Shown in pieces: positions 43,534-52,411 of a stretch of DNA of 64,000 nucleotides (position 1 is its first letter; each line of letters starts with the position of its first letter). The DNA comes from Calothrix membranacea FACHB-236 (GTDB lineage Bacteria; Cyanobacteriota; Cyanobacteriia; Cyanobacteriales; Nostocaceae). The stretch covers positions 124,001-188,000 of the forward strand of contig NZ_JACJPX010000005.1 in NCBI RefSeq assembly GCF_014696315.1. Direction: 5' to 3'. A model generated the notes under the pieces. The model searched no databases. It was not told the origin of the DNA and worked only from the letters and a program-made list of their open reading frames with translations. Position numbers and translations under genes: made by a program.

Positions 43534-44556
43534 ATGCACGCAATTTTGAAAAGTTGGCAACGAATATTTGCCGTATTGATAGTTGTCCTGATGTGTATAG
43601 GTTGTAGCAAAGTTCCTTCTACCAGCTATAACCCCTGGGCAGTTATTTCTGTCCCCACAGAAGCAAAGCTGTTTGATATTGCTTTTACAGAAAATCCTCA
43701 GCATGGCTACATAGTCGGTAGCAATGCCACCATTTTAGAAACCGATGATGGTGGAGATACTTGGAAACCCTTGAATCTAGCGCTGGATGATACCAGATAC
43801 CGCTTTGATTCTATTAGTTTTGCAGGTAAAGAAGGATGGATTGCCGGAGAGCCTGGTTTGCTACTGCATACTACTGATGAAGGACGTTCTTGGTCACGTA
43901 TTCCCCTAAGTGAAAAATTACCTGGTAATCCAATCAGTATCAGTGCGCTGGGAAAGGATACAGCTGAGATGGCTACTGATGTGGGCGCAATTTATCAAAC
44001 CAAAGACGGCGGTAAAAACTGGAAAGCTCAAGTAGAAGCAGCCGTTGGTGTGGTACGTAACTTAGAACGTTCTGCCGATGGTAAATATGTCGCTGTTTCT
44101 GCTAAAGGTAGCTTTTACTCCACTTGGGAACCAGGACAAAATGCTTGGGTACCCCATAACCGCAATAGTTCTCGTCGCGTAGAGAACATGGGTTTTGCTG
44201 ACAATGGGCAAATGTGGATGCTGGCACGGGGAGGTCAAGTACAATTTAGCGACCCCACGAAACCCGAGGAGTGGCAAGAAGCACAAAATCCCGAATTATC
44301 TACGAGTTGGGGTTTACTGGATTTAGCCTATCGCACACCGGATGACATTTGGGTTGGCGGTGGTAGTGGTAATTTACTGCACAGCACTGATGGCGGTAAA
44401 ACTTGGGAAAAAGACCGGGATGTAGAAACAGTTGCTGCTAATTTTTACAAAATTGTGTTTTTCCAACCCAATCAAGGATTTATTATTGGCGATCGCGGCG
44501 TTTTACTGAAATATAACCCTAACGTTGCTACAGCCTCTCCCTCAGAGCCAGCTTAG
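43534..44556 (+). CDS. ycf48: Photosystem II assembly factor Ycf48 (HCF136)
   Basis: A 340-residue lumenal protein that binds precursor and mature D1 during PSII reaction-centre assembly and repair. The signal peptide ends in a lipobox (VVLMCIGC, Cys about 28), so it is a lipoprotein. The rest is a seven-bladed propeller with repeated DGG-x-TW elements (TDDGGDTWKPL, KDGGKNWKAQ, TDGGKTWEK). The ATG at 43534 gives a standard signal peptide. Directly upstream of psbE. Confidence 0.95.
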   Translation: MHAILKSWQRIFAVLIVVLMCIGCSKVPSTSYNPWAVISVPTEAKLFDIAFTENPQHGYIVGSNATILETDDGGDTWKPLNLALDDTRYRFDSISFAGKEGWIAGEPGLLLHTTDEGRSWSRIPLSEKLPGNPISISALGKDTAEMATDVGAIYQTKDGGKNWKAQVEAAVGVVRNLERSADGKYVAVSAKGSFYSTWEPGQNAWVPHNRNSSRRVENMGFADNGQMWMLARGGQVQFSDPTKPEEWQEAQNPELSTSWGLLDLAYRTPDDIWVGGGSGNLLHSTDGGKTWEKDRDVETVAANFYKIVFFQPNQGFIIGDRGVLLKYNPNVATASPSEPA

Positions 44557-44607
44557 GGCAACACTAGCCTATGTAATTATCCAGATTTCTGAGAAGGACG
44601 TTGCAAG

Positions 44608-44638
44608 TTGTAACTCTTTCTAAACTTTGTAGGATAAT
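44608..44638 (+). promoter_or_regulatory. Possible psbE promoter
   Basis: TTGTAA (44608-44613), a 16-bp spacer, then TAGGAT (44630-44635), about 37 bp before the psbE start. A plausible sigma-70-type promoter for psbE-F-L-J, but the match is modest and readthrough from ycf48 is also possible. Confidence 0.35.
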
Positions 44639-44674
44639 AAACTCAATAACTGTCTTTGTGAAGGTAGGAAGTAA

Positions 44675-44923
44675 ATGTCAGGTACCACTGGAGAACGTCC
44701 GTTTTCGGACATTATTACCAGCGTTCGTTACTGGGTAATTCACAGCATCACCATCCCAGCATTATTTATTGCTGGTTGGTTATTTGTCAGCACCGGACTG
44801 GCTTATGATGTTTTTGGTACACCCCGCCCCAATGAGTATTTCACCGAAGTGCGTCAAGAAGTACCCATTGTGAACAACCGTTTTGAAGCTAAAAAGCAAG
44901 TAGAAACTTATATCGGAAAGTAG
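44675..44923 (+). CDS. psbE: Cytochrome b559 subunit alpha
   Basis: An 82-residue PSII core subunit. The haem-ligating His23 is in [12 protein letters not shown], followed by one membrane helix and the lumenal [13 protein letters not shown] tail. First gene of psbE-F-L-J. It is preceded by GAAGGTAGGAAG, a ribosome-binding site. Confidence 0.98.
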   Translation: MSGTTGERPFSDIITSVRYWVIHSITIPALFIAGWLFVSTGLAYDVFGTPRPNEYFTEVRQEVPIVNNRFEAKKQVETYIGK

Positions 44924-44932
44924 TTTGAGATT

Positions 44933-45070
44933 ATGACTAGCGGCAACAACATCAATCAACCAGTTACCTATCCAATTTTTACAGTTAGATGGTTGGCAGT
45001 TCACACCCTAGGTGTACCTACTGTCTTCTTCTTGGGCGCGATCGCCGCAATGCAGTTTATTCAACGCTAG
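44933..45070 (+). CDS. psbF: Cytochrome b559 subunit beta
   Basis: A 45-residue single-helix PSII subunit translated from ATG 44933 to TAG 45068-45070. [11 protein letters not shown] carries the second haem-ligating histidine, and the protein ends AAMQFIQR. It starts 9 bp after psbE. Too short for usual gene-size cut-offs but unmistakable. Confidence 0.97.
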   Translation: MTSGNNINQPVTYPIFTVRWLAVHTLGVPTVFFLGAIAAMQFIQR

Positions 45071-45079
45071 GAGCAACTC

Positions 45080-45199
45080 ATGGAAAGAACGCCCAATCCC
45101 AATAATCAGCCGGTTGAATTAAACCGGACTTCTCTGTACCTGGGACTACTACTGATTTTTGTTCTGGGTATCCTATTTTCCAGTTACTTCTTTAACTAA
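45080..45199 (+). CDS. psbL: Photosystem II protein L
   Basis: A 39-residue PSII subunit beginning [20 protein letters not shown] and ending FSSYFFN, a near-invariant cyanobacterial PsbL. One membrane helix (about 17-36). The ribosome-binding site is GGAG 9 nt before the ATG. Confidence 0.97.
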   Translation: MERTPNPNNQPVELNRTSLYLGLLLIFVLGILFSSYFFN

Positions 45200-45269
45200 C
45201 TGGAATCACTTTTGTTAATCATTTGTTTATTCAACTTGTGTTGGTTTGTTGTTAAGGGAGGAGAAAACT

Positions 45270-45389
45270 GTGTCTGGAAGTGGGAGAATTCCTTTGTGGG
45301 TCGTCGCTACGATCGCAGGATTAGGTGTAATAACTGTTTTAGGCATTTTCTTTTACGGAGCCTATGCCGGAATCGGTTCTTCAATTTAA
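45270..45389 (+). CDS. psbJ: Photosystem II protein J
   Basis: A 39-residue single-helix PSII subunit starting at GTG 45270 ([16 protein letters not shown]) and ending [12 protein letters not shown] strong ribosome-binding site, GGGAGGAG, lies 7 nt upstream. Last gene of the psbE-F-L-J operon. Confidence 0.96.
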   Translation: MSGSGRIPLWVVATIAGLGVITVLGIFFYGAYAGIGSSI

Positions 45390-45454
45390 TAGTAGCTGGA
45401 GCCGAATAGCATAATAATGTAGATTCTCTAGCACTTGTTTAGAAATCAACATGA

Positions 45455-45488
45455 TAAAAAAACCGCCCGTCTCATAGAGATAGGCGGT
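45455..45488 (-). terminator. Terminator between convergent psbJ and psaI
   Basis: Outer stem ACCGCC (45462-45467) with GGCGGT (45483-45488) and an inner TCTC-ATA-GAGA. On the minus strand it is followed by seven T residues, so it should end psaI; on the plus strand it could also end psbE-F-L-J. Confidence 0.8.
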
Positions 45489-45572
45489 ATTAATTATTTG
45501 TGATTTGTCATTTGTCCTTGGTCAATAGTTTACCAGTATCGGAGTACTATTGACTAATGGCTATAGCACAAA

Positions 45573-45713
45573 TTAGGCAATATCTTCGCGTTCAATATAG
45601 ATAAACAAAAACGCAAATACAGCGATGGGTACACCCCAACCAATAATAGGAACGAACAGAGCAGGCAAGTAAGAAGTACTAGCCAAGATTGAAGGAAAAA
45701 GTTCAGTTGCCAT
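45573..45713 (-). CDS. psaI: Photosystem I subunit VIII
   Basis: A 46-residue protein from ATG (45713-45711) to TAA (45575-45573). It begins MATELFPSILASTSYLPALF and ends FLFIYIEREDIA. The single membrane helix and the YIERE motif identify PsaI, which helps bind PsaL and form PSI trimers or tetramers. It converges on psbJ and is separated from it by a strong terminator. No psaL is next to it here. Confidence 0.94.
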   Translation of the reverse strand: MATELFPSILASTSYLPALFVPIIGWGVPIAVFAFLFIYIEREDIA

Positions 45714-45825
45714 AGCTAATTATTCCTGTTGAATTACACTTCAATTCAAGATGAGCTTACTGCAAATTCTGTCCCATTTTTGAAAATCTAAAGATTTTTA
45801 ACACAGCAGGATTTAGCTAGAATGT

Positions 45826-48648
45826 CTAAATACCTAAGAATTCATCTAGCTGTAAATTCGGCAAGTCAGGAGGAATTACAGAGCGTGTTAGGGAAATTTT
45901 GTCACTTTCCTGTTGAGTTTCCTGATTAAGTGCGATCGCTTCTACTCGCATTTCTAAGCAGCCAAAAGGTACATGTAATTGCGTCTTCACCTCTAATACT
46001 CCTGAAGAGTTTGGTAGTAAATCTTTGAGGATATAGGGGCCATCGATTACCCAACGTGTTTGACAATCCTTAATCCATAACTTCACTACTACTTCTGGAG
46101 ATACCTCAGGTAGTTCTACACGTACCCGCACAGATGTACCAGCAATTAATTCTCCCTCTGGTAAGTACAGTTGAGGAATTGGTAAAGGCTCAACAACTGC
46201 TACAGCCATCAAGGGTAATGGTGATGGTGGTGCTATTAGTGGTACTTCTTCTTGTTCTTCCTCTTCTTCTTCAGGCACGCTCGGAACTATTTCTTCTTCT
46301 GGCTCAATGTAAGTATCATCAACAATTATTTCTTCTGTTACCCGAACTAACGGTATCTTGGCATAACGTGGTGGTGGGGGAGGTGGCTCTAGCAGTGATG
46401 AGGTTAGCTCTGTTTCTGATACATTCTCTACTGTCTGTTGCTCCTGTTGCACAAGCTCCAACTCATCTGCGACTATCCCCATGTCAGCATCTAAGTTTAA
46501 CGACAAGTTGAGTTCAATATCAGTGCTTTCTGGGTTAAAAGAATCACTAATCTGCTCACTGGACGTTGTCTGGTTGGCGACAACATCCATATCGTAGTCT
46601 TGATCTAGCAGATGAATCGGTTCGGGTAAAGAAAAGCCTTGGCTCTGTAACCACTGCATAATCAGCGGAGATGAGTATGGGTTCCCCTCGACAATTAATT
46701 GGGGACGAGGTGGTGTAGTTGGTTGTGCAACTAACTCATCAATTAATTCAGAATCAGGTGGTGTAGTTGCTTGTGTAGAATCATCAATTAATTCAGGAGG
46801 TGGTGGCGTAGCAGGTTGTGCAATAACATCATCAAATTCTGCCTGAGTTGGTGTAGCTACTTCTGCAACAGCATCATCAATTAATTCAGGAAGAGGTGCC
46901 ATAGCAGGTTGTGCAACAGCATCATCAAACTCCGTCCGAGTTGGTGTAGATACTCCTGCAATATAAGCATCGATTAATTTAGAGCGGCGTGGTACAGTTT
47001 CTTCAAAAACAGGTTGATTTTGAGATTGGGGATTACCACGCAATAATTCAGCATTTAGATCCAGCTCGGGTAAATTAATATCCAGCGCTGTTGCTGTTTC
47101 TGGAGGATGATAATTTGATGCAGGTGCTTCCTCTGATCCCGGTAAAGCTGGTAAAGGTTTCAAGAATGGAAATGTGCCGCTAATCATAGGTAATCGCCGA
47201 TTTGTAATTACCAGTTCATCCATGTTGATAGCGGCTAAGGTGTCAACTTTGTCTAAACTTTCTTCTGGTTTCGGCTGCTCTACTGTAGGAGATTCTGCCA
47301 CCGTAGCAGTAATCGGGGGTAACGGTGGCATATTCGGCAATTGAATTCCACTATGAGACTCTACAGATTTTCTTGGCGATCGCGCCTTAATTTCTGGGGG
47401 AAGAAATTTAGGAGCTAACGCACCCAGAGCTAAAGAATCGTCTGGTTTGATGGTTTTAACTAAATTTAAAAGAGATAAATCAATATTAGGCAATGACTCA
47501 GCTATTGGAGGTGGTGGTGCTTCCTCTACAATCTCGGGTTTTTTCGCTGTAAGTTCTGCTTTAATCACCAATAATTCACTAACATCTGCTGTAATCATGA
47601 AAGACTGGCTAGCTAACAAAACTACTTCACCACCCTCATGGACTGCGCCATACAAATTAATATCCGCCAAAATTAACTTAGATTCGCATTCAGCGGGAAT
47701 ATCAATTGCAGCTTGGAGATTAAAAGGTAACACCTTATTAGGTAAAGCTTGGCGTACTTGATGCAAGGTTTCCAAGCCTAGGGGTGAGCGCAATTCGATA
47801 TTTAATTCTAGAGAATAGAGAGCCTGTGGCTCAGGTATCTCAGCTTCTTCATTTTCTGCTTTTAGCTCTAATTGCCCATTAACAGTGAGACTTTGTCCCC
47901 AACGAGCAACATAGGTTTCTTGATCTAACTTCAGCAATAAAGGTGGTAATGATGGGGTTGTTGGCGGATCTACCAACATTTCCTCATCCAAAAGCGGTTC
48001 AGAGGTAGGTAATGCTAATTCTATTAAGTTTTGTAAAATCTGCTCTGCCGTCACTCCCTTAACCCAAACTGGGCTGACAGGCTGATCGATAATGGCATCC
48101 TCTAAAGTATCTATTGGAACTGCATTTCTGGCAGGGCTAATTTCTAGGGTAGCTATTGTTGCTGAGGCAGTATTAACAGTTTCTGACGGTGCAATGCTGG
48201 TTTCTGTTTCTTCAATAGCAGTAGATGCGACATCATTAACAGGAATATTATTCGAGTCTAGAGGCGAATCTGATACTGCACTTTTCTCTTCTGGATGCTG
48301 AGATAAAACCCGCACATAGAGGTTGTATTGCCAAGATTGACCGCCGAGAATATCCGACATCAAGTCGCCAGAGCATTGCAGTTCCCAAATTCCCGGTTTG
48401 AAGTAGGTATAGGGAATTACCGCCATTAAGCCTTCGGCATTAGTGCGACGCGATCGCTTCTGAATTCGCCGCTTTGGCGGGACTTCTTGCGTCGATGAGT
48501 GAATTACTCGTACTTCCACATCCGTATGAGGACGGTTAGAACGAGCCAAAACTCTATACCGACCTTCGATAATTTCTACCTTTGGCGATTCCAGGGTATG
48601 CCAAGCGCGATCGCCCTGTCTCTGTATCAGAAATTGCCAGTGTTCCAT
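45826..48648 (-). CDS. Large Pro/Glu-rich cyanobacterial protein, unknown function
   Basis: A 940-residue protein I do not recognise as a named family. The N-terminus (1-120, GRYRVLARSNRPHTDVEVRV and YTYFKPGIWELQCSGDLMSD) looks like a compact Ig-like fold. The middle (about 400-840) is low-complexity, with repeats such as PPPPELIDD and ATPTQAEFDD and a Glu run (EEEEEEQEE). The C-terminus (about 850-920) is another Ig-like domain (LPEVSPEVVVKLWIKDCQ). There is no signal peptide. Modular folded ends joined by a disordered region suggest a scaffold or tether. It stands alone, with 738 bp of spacer upstream. Confidence 0.7.
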   Translation of the reverse strand: MEHWQFLIQRQGDRAWHTLESPKVEIIEGRYRVLARSNRPHTDVEVRVIHSSTQEVPPKRRIQKRSRRTNAEGLMAVIPYTYFKPGIWELQCSGDLMSDILGGQSWQYNLYVRVLSQHPEEKSAVSDSPLDSNNIPVNDVASTAIEETETSIAPSETVNTASATIATLEISPARNAVPIDTLEDAIIDQPVSPVWVKGVTAEQILQNLIELALPTSEPLLDEEMLVDPPTTPSLPPLLLKLDQETYVARWGQSLTVNGQLELKAENEEAEIPEPQALYSLELNIELRSPLGLETLHQVRQALPNKVLPFNLQAAIDIPAECESKLILADINLYGAVHEGGEVVLLASQSFMITADVSELLVIKAELTAKKPEIVEEAPPPPIAESLPNIDLSLLNLVKTIKPDDSLALGALAPKFLPPEIKARSPRKSVESHSGIQLPNMPPLPPITATVAESPTVEQPKPEESLDKVDTLAAINMDELVITNRRLPMISGTFPFLKPLPALPGSEEAPASNYHPPETATALDINLPELDLNAELLRGNPQSQNQPVFEETVPRRSKLIDAYIAGVSTPTRTEFDDAVAQPAMAPLPELIDDAVAEVATPTQAEFDDVIAQPATPPPPELIDDSTQATTPPDSELIDELVAQPTTPPRPQLIVEGNPYSSPLIMQWLQSQGFSLPEPIHLLDQDYDMDVVANQTTSSEQISDSFNPESTDIELNLSLNLDADMGIVADELELVQQEQQTVENVSETELTSSLLEPPPPPPRYAKIPLVRVTEEIIVDDTYIEPEEEIVPSVPEEEEEEQEEVPLIAPPSPLPLMAVAVVEPLPIPQLYLPEGELIAGTSVRVRVELPEVSPEVVVKLWIKDCQTRWVIDGPYILKDLLPNSSGVLEVKTQLHVPFGCLEMRVEAIALNQETQQESDKISLTRSVIPPDLPNLQLDEFLGI

Positions 48649-49265
48649 TGTGAGTGATGCCCAGACCGCAAACCAGCTGAGTAATATTTTGCATTACTTG
48701 CTTGCAAGTTTACCTCAGCAATTTACAATTGCATAATCTTAGGCCATGTTTTGATAAAGATACTGTTAAAAGGTAACTCTTCACAGTGAAATCATCATCA
48801 GTAAATTTCACACTACACCCAGCAATTCATTAGAGCTTACTTTCTAAGTATGGACATCCCAGTTATAGACTTTAGCTTCATAATAGTTTCCCAGCATATT
48901 CAGAGCTAAATGGTCGAAATACTTAAGGTAAGTCAATAGTGAGCCAAATTATTTCAGCTAAAACTAATTCTGGAAACACCAAGTATAGGACTGTTCACGC
49001 TGTCCGTAGTCCCATAGATTGAAGATAATATTTCCAGAGCAGTAATTCTCTCTTATCTATGACTCAGTCAATACACAAGCTAGTACCGCTATGGGGAATT
49101 TAAAATTCAAAATTTAGAATGAATACAGCGTCAGCGTTTCGTTGATTTAAAATAGTCTGCTTATTTACAACGTAGTGTTCTAGTAACCTTTGAAAAATTT
49201 GTGAATTGGCTACTGTTATACAAGGAAATAAAATCTTTTCATTAATACTCTCATAAAAATAGAGA
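48649..49265. other. Non-coding spacer upstream of the 940-residue protein gene
   Basis: No reading frame, repeat or RNA is evident. It presumably contains the promoter of the large minus-strand gene. Confidence 0.55.
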
Positions 49266-49319
49266 CTAGAGAGTGGGGACTAGGCAATATTTATTTCATG
49301 CCTAGTCCCTAATCTCTAG
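49266..49319 (-). terminator. Long bipartite hairpin ending the sigF cluster
   Basis: Inner perfect 11-bp stem GGGACTAGGCA / TGCCTAGTCCC (49276-49286, 49299-49309) and outer 7-bp stem CTAGAGA / TCTCTAG. On the minus strand it is followed by TCTCTATTTTTATG, about 70 bp beyond the small gene that closes the sigF cluster. Probable terminator. Confidence 0.65.
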
Positions 49320-49386
49320 CCTTTATTATCTTTTTCATGTGTCCTAATGTACACAGTTACTGAAGAATACTTCTTACCTGAAATCC

Positions 49387-49632
49387 TCACCCATTGTAAA
49401 GATTTCGATAGTAAGCCAAAATTTGCTGAACACGTTGCCGACTTGTAGATGTAGGGTTAGATGCCCAAGAAATCCATAAACCCTCAATTTGACTTTGATA
49501 ATAATCAAACTGTAGAGATGACTGGGATATCAAACCCACTTCTACCCCTTCAACCTGACGCAAATGAGCTGCTATCTCTCGATAGACAGCTAAAGGTAAA
49601 CCAGCAAATTCTATTTTTTCCTTCGTCTCCAT
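49387..49632 (-). CDS. Small conserved-type protein, unknown function
   Basis: An 81-residue soluble protein with mixed alpha/beta pattern (GLPLAVYREIAAHLRQVEGVEVGL, then QSQIEGLWI and RVQQILAYYRNLYNG). It starts 30 bp after the lipoprotein gene, with a clear ATG, so it is probably the third gene of the sigF cluster. The family is not recognised with certainty. No catalytic motif. Confidence 0.65.
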   Translation of the reverse strand: METKEKIEFAGLPLAVYREIAAHLRQVEGVEVGLISQSSLQFDYYQSQIEGLWISWASNPTSTSRQRVQQILAYYRNLYNG

Positions 49633-49662
49633 TGTAATGAAGCTCCGACAGCAACAAGATTG

Positions 49663-50520
49663 TTAGGATGGCGTTGTCTGCGAACCAGGATTTCCGCCTG
49701 GATTCGTAGTTGGTGTTGCTGAGTTAGTAGGTGTATCTCCTACCATTCTGGCAACTTCAATTCCATATTGTTCCACAATCACAATAGGATTGGAGCCTTC
49801 ATTCATTTCAATACGCTTAATTAAAAGACCATTGGCTAGTCGCTGTCCAGCTTGCACATAGCGACTCGTTGGCTCATTTGGTACTTTAATAATCGCCTGT
49901 AGTTGCTTACCGATTAAAACTACACCAGTCACAAAAACTGACTTGGCTAAATCAGGTTCTGGTGGTTTGGGTAATACAGATACCAAATTTGGGCTTGGAA
50001 GCACTGGCGGTAAGACTTTCGGCAAAACAGGAGTCAATTTAGGAATGGCAGCAGTTTTTTGGATTTGTATTTTTTGTGGTTTTATAGTGATTGCTTGAAC
50101 TGCGCTTTTAGGTGGTACTTTTGGTACTGATACTTGGACTACTGGCGGCTTAGGAATAGGCAGAGGCGGTAAATTAGGAACAGGTTTGCTAATACCAGTA
50201 GGAAGGAAGTTACCTCCCTGTCCCATAATAATTTCGGCAAACGGGTCTGTTCGACCTTTTGATACCAAAACTAACCGCTCTGTAGCATTAGTAGGTTGAA
50301 TCAAAGTAGAAGCTGGACTATAAGTTGCGGCGGCAACTTTCGATACCTGTTTTCCAGGCACGAGTGGATTATTAAAGGATTGAGTAGCTGGTGGCGATTT
50401 GACTGCTGGTGTCGCAGCCGGGCTAGGATTACTAGCTTGTGGTGTTTCTTCTGAGGTACATCCCGCGATCGCCAACGCTAAAATGGCTGCACCTGCGATT
50501 GTGAAATTTTTTCTACCCAT
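49663..50520 (-). CDS. PilP-like lipoprotein downstream of sigF
   Basis: A 285-residue lipoprotein: the signal MGRKNFTIAGAAILALAIAGC ends in a lipobox with Cys 21. A Pro/Ala/Thr-rich linker follows, then GRTDPFAEIIMG (about 90-101) and a second proline-rich stretch to about 190. The C-terminal domain includes VTGVVLIGKQLQAIIKV and RYVQAGQRLANGLLIKRIEM. The DPF motif and the C-terminal beta domain resemble PilP, the lipoprotein that links the type IV pilus inner-membrane complex to the secretin. It lies 165 bp after sigF on the same strand, and SigF controls pili in other cyanobacteria, which fits. Family call tentative. Confidence 0.6.
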   Translation of the reverse strand: MGRKNFTIAGAAILALAIAGCTSEETPQASNPSPAATPAVKSPPATQSFNNPLVPGKQVSKVAAATYSPASTLIQPTNATERLVLVSKGRTDPFAEIIMGQGGNFLPTGISKPVPNLPPLPIPKPPVVQVSVPKVPPKSAVQAITIKPQKIQIQKTAAIPKLTPVLPKVLPPVLPSPNLVSVLPKPPEPDLAKSVFVTGVVLIGKQLQAIIKVPNEPTSRYVQAGQRLANGLLIKRIEMNEGSNPIVIVEQYGIEVARMVGDTPTNSATPTTNPGGNPGSQTTPS

Positions 50521-50685
50521 TAGCCGTTCTCAAAAGCCATAGGAAAATTTGTTGAGGAAAATTAACCAGCCTTAAATTTGTATTAAAGACTAAGTCTGTT
50601 CCCTTTATAACCTAATTTTTTACAATTGTATGGTTATTTTTAGTACTGTCAGTACAGTATAAATGCGGTGATAAATAATTGCTAA

Positions 50686-51483
50686 TTAATCGTCTACCAC
50701 ACCCATCAGATTTTTCAACAAGTCCAGTCCTTTCTTGACTCTTCGGGAAACAGTGACTACACTAATCCCTAAATGTTCTGCGACTTGTTTTTGTGTTAAA
50801 TCATGTAAAAATACACATTCCAAAACATCACGGGTGCGCTGTTCTAGCTGAACCAATGCTTGTTGTAGGCGAATTTGATCTTCTTGAGCTAATTGAAAAC
50901 TGCGATAGTGAGGATCTGGAACTAATTCTCCTAGGCTTGTAGCACCTTCTTCCCCATCTTGTATTGGTACATCCAAGCTCAAAGGCGCACGATTAATCCA
51001 TGCTAATTTAATTTCCTGCCATTCATTAGGGGAAATTTCTAGTGCAGCTGCTAGTTCAGAATCAGTAGGTTGGCGATTATATTGTGCGCGTAAAGAACGC
51101 GAAACTCCTATCGCTTGCTGTTGCAGTGCTAAGTAGCGTCGGGGAATGCGTACAGTGACACCTTTATCTCGGAGGTAGTGTTGAATTTCACCACGAATAT
51201 AAGGAACAGTAAAGGAACTAAAAGCATGTCCCTTAGAAATTTCAAATTTCTCAATTGCCTTAATTAAACCTAAACAGCCGACTTGGAGTAAGTCTTCATA
51301 GTTTTCATGGCATTGATTCATCCAATAGTGAGCTTCTCTTCTCACTAGTCCAAAATTGAGTTTAACTAGCTGATTGCGAACAGTTTCTGAGCGCGATTTT
51401 TGATATTCTCGCAACAACTGCCAGGTTTCATGCTTCAGTTCATTGGTGACAGTGGTAGGCATAGCACCGAGTTTATTGAGCAA
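50686..51483 (-). CDS. sigF: RNA polymerase sigma factor, group 3 (SigF/SigB-like)
   Basis: A 265-residue alternative sigma factor. Region 2 is seen as NFGLVRREAHYW and DLLQVGCLGLIKAIEKFE, then SFTVPYIRGEIQHYLRD. Region 3 has VRIPRRYLALQQQAIG, and region 4 has the HTH DLTQKQVAEHLGISVVTVSRRVKK. There is no region 1.1. It is most like cyanobacterial SigF, known for control of phototaxis and pilus genes. I base the symbol on overall similarity and on its neighbourhood (psbO upstream, PilP-like gene downstream). An in-frame ATG 8 codons in is an alternative start. Confidence 0.85.
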   Translation of the reverse strand: MLNKLGAMPTTVTNELKHETWQLLREYQKSRSETVRNQLVKLNFGLVRREAHYWMNQCHENYEDLLQVGCLGLIKAIEKFEISKGHAFSSFTVPYIRGEIQHYLRDKGVTVRIPRRYLALQQQAIGVSRSLRAQYNRQPTDSELAAALEISPNEWQEIKLAWINRAPLSLDVPIQDGEEGATSLGELVPDPHYRSFQLAQEDQIRLQQALVQLEQRTRDVLECVFLHDLTQKQVAEHLGISVVTVSRRVKKGLDLLKNLMGVVDD

Positions 51484-52289
51484 AGCAAATAAAGCGTTAA
51501 GTAATTGCTTGTAAACTTAGATGCGATTGAGCGATATGAAAGTAAATATCAAACTAAATTACCCAATAGATTTATGCCATATAACAAATTTGTTATGGCA
51601 GAATCTGAGAGAGGTAAACAATCGAGCTGAGTAGTAAACAAGCTTATTTGGTTGGTATTTTGGTTGTTATCTAGCTTTGGTATTACCTGGAGCTAAAAAA
51701 CTATATAAACACAAAATATAAAACTTTCTATTGTTTTTAAAACCGAAATTGTACCTAACTTTGTTTATTAAGTATCAGTCCAGCAATTCAACAAAAAATT
51801 AGATTATCTAATGATGAAATTGGATTTTCTCACTTTGATTAACTCAGTAAAAATACGACATTAAATACCAAGCAATCATCATTTGTTTAATTTCCTTAAA
51901 TATATTGGCAGAAATATACGTACTTATTCGTAAAGATTAAATAGTTAATATCAATTAAAGTTTTGCCAGAAATGAGAATTTAGCTAAATTTCAATCTATA
52001 TATTAAAAATACAACTTTTAAAATTTTAAATTCCCTATTTTAATTCCAAATTTTAAATTTCAAAAATAAAAATATTCAAATATGATAAATATTTGAACAA
52101 ATTAAGTACTATCAAAATTGAAATTTTAGTTAAAAAATGACAAATAAACTGGTGTAAACAGAGACACCAATCGCCCAAAAGTAGCTTTTCTAGCCATATT
52201 TCATCAAGCAGCCAAATCTGGAAAGCTTTCTTTACCTGCCCTTGCTTGCCTACGTGAGTAAATAAAAATATAGAGATTAGCTGATTTGC
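51484..52289. other. AT-rich non-coding spacer upstream of sigF
   Basis: About 800 bp with many A/T runs and no credible gene. A 96-codon minus-strand frame (52053-52343) is discounted because it runs into the psbO terminator. No clear operator was seen. Confidence 0.55.
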
Positions 52290-52328
52290 AAAAAAAACAC
52301 ATACGCCCCTAAATAAAGGGGGTATGTG
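52290..52328 (-). terminator. Rho-independent terminator of psbO
   Basis: On the minus strand CACATACCCCC (52328-52318) pairs with GGGG-C-GTATGTG (52309-52298), leaving one unpaired base, and is followed by eight T residues. It ends 84 bp past the psbO stop. Strong intrinsic terminator. Confidence 0.88.
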
Positions 52329-52411
52329 AATTAACTTTTGCATTCAAGCCTAATGCATACAGAATTGTTGTGAATATCTGAGTGCCCGTAATTTGCGGTA
52401 CTCAAGAGAAC

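Noticed and set aside
45521-45554. GTCAATAGT/ACTATTGAC stem near psaI
   Set aside because: A real 9-bp inverted repeat, but it has no T tract and lies just downstream of psaI, where the better terminator at 45455-45488 suffices. Probably a repeat remnant.
52053-52343. 96-codon minus-strand frame between psbO and sigF
   Set aside because: It runs through the psbO terminator hairpin and its T tract, is very AT-rich, and has no ribosome-binding site or recognisable domain.
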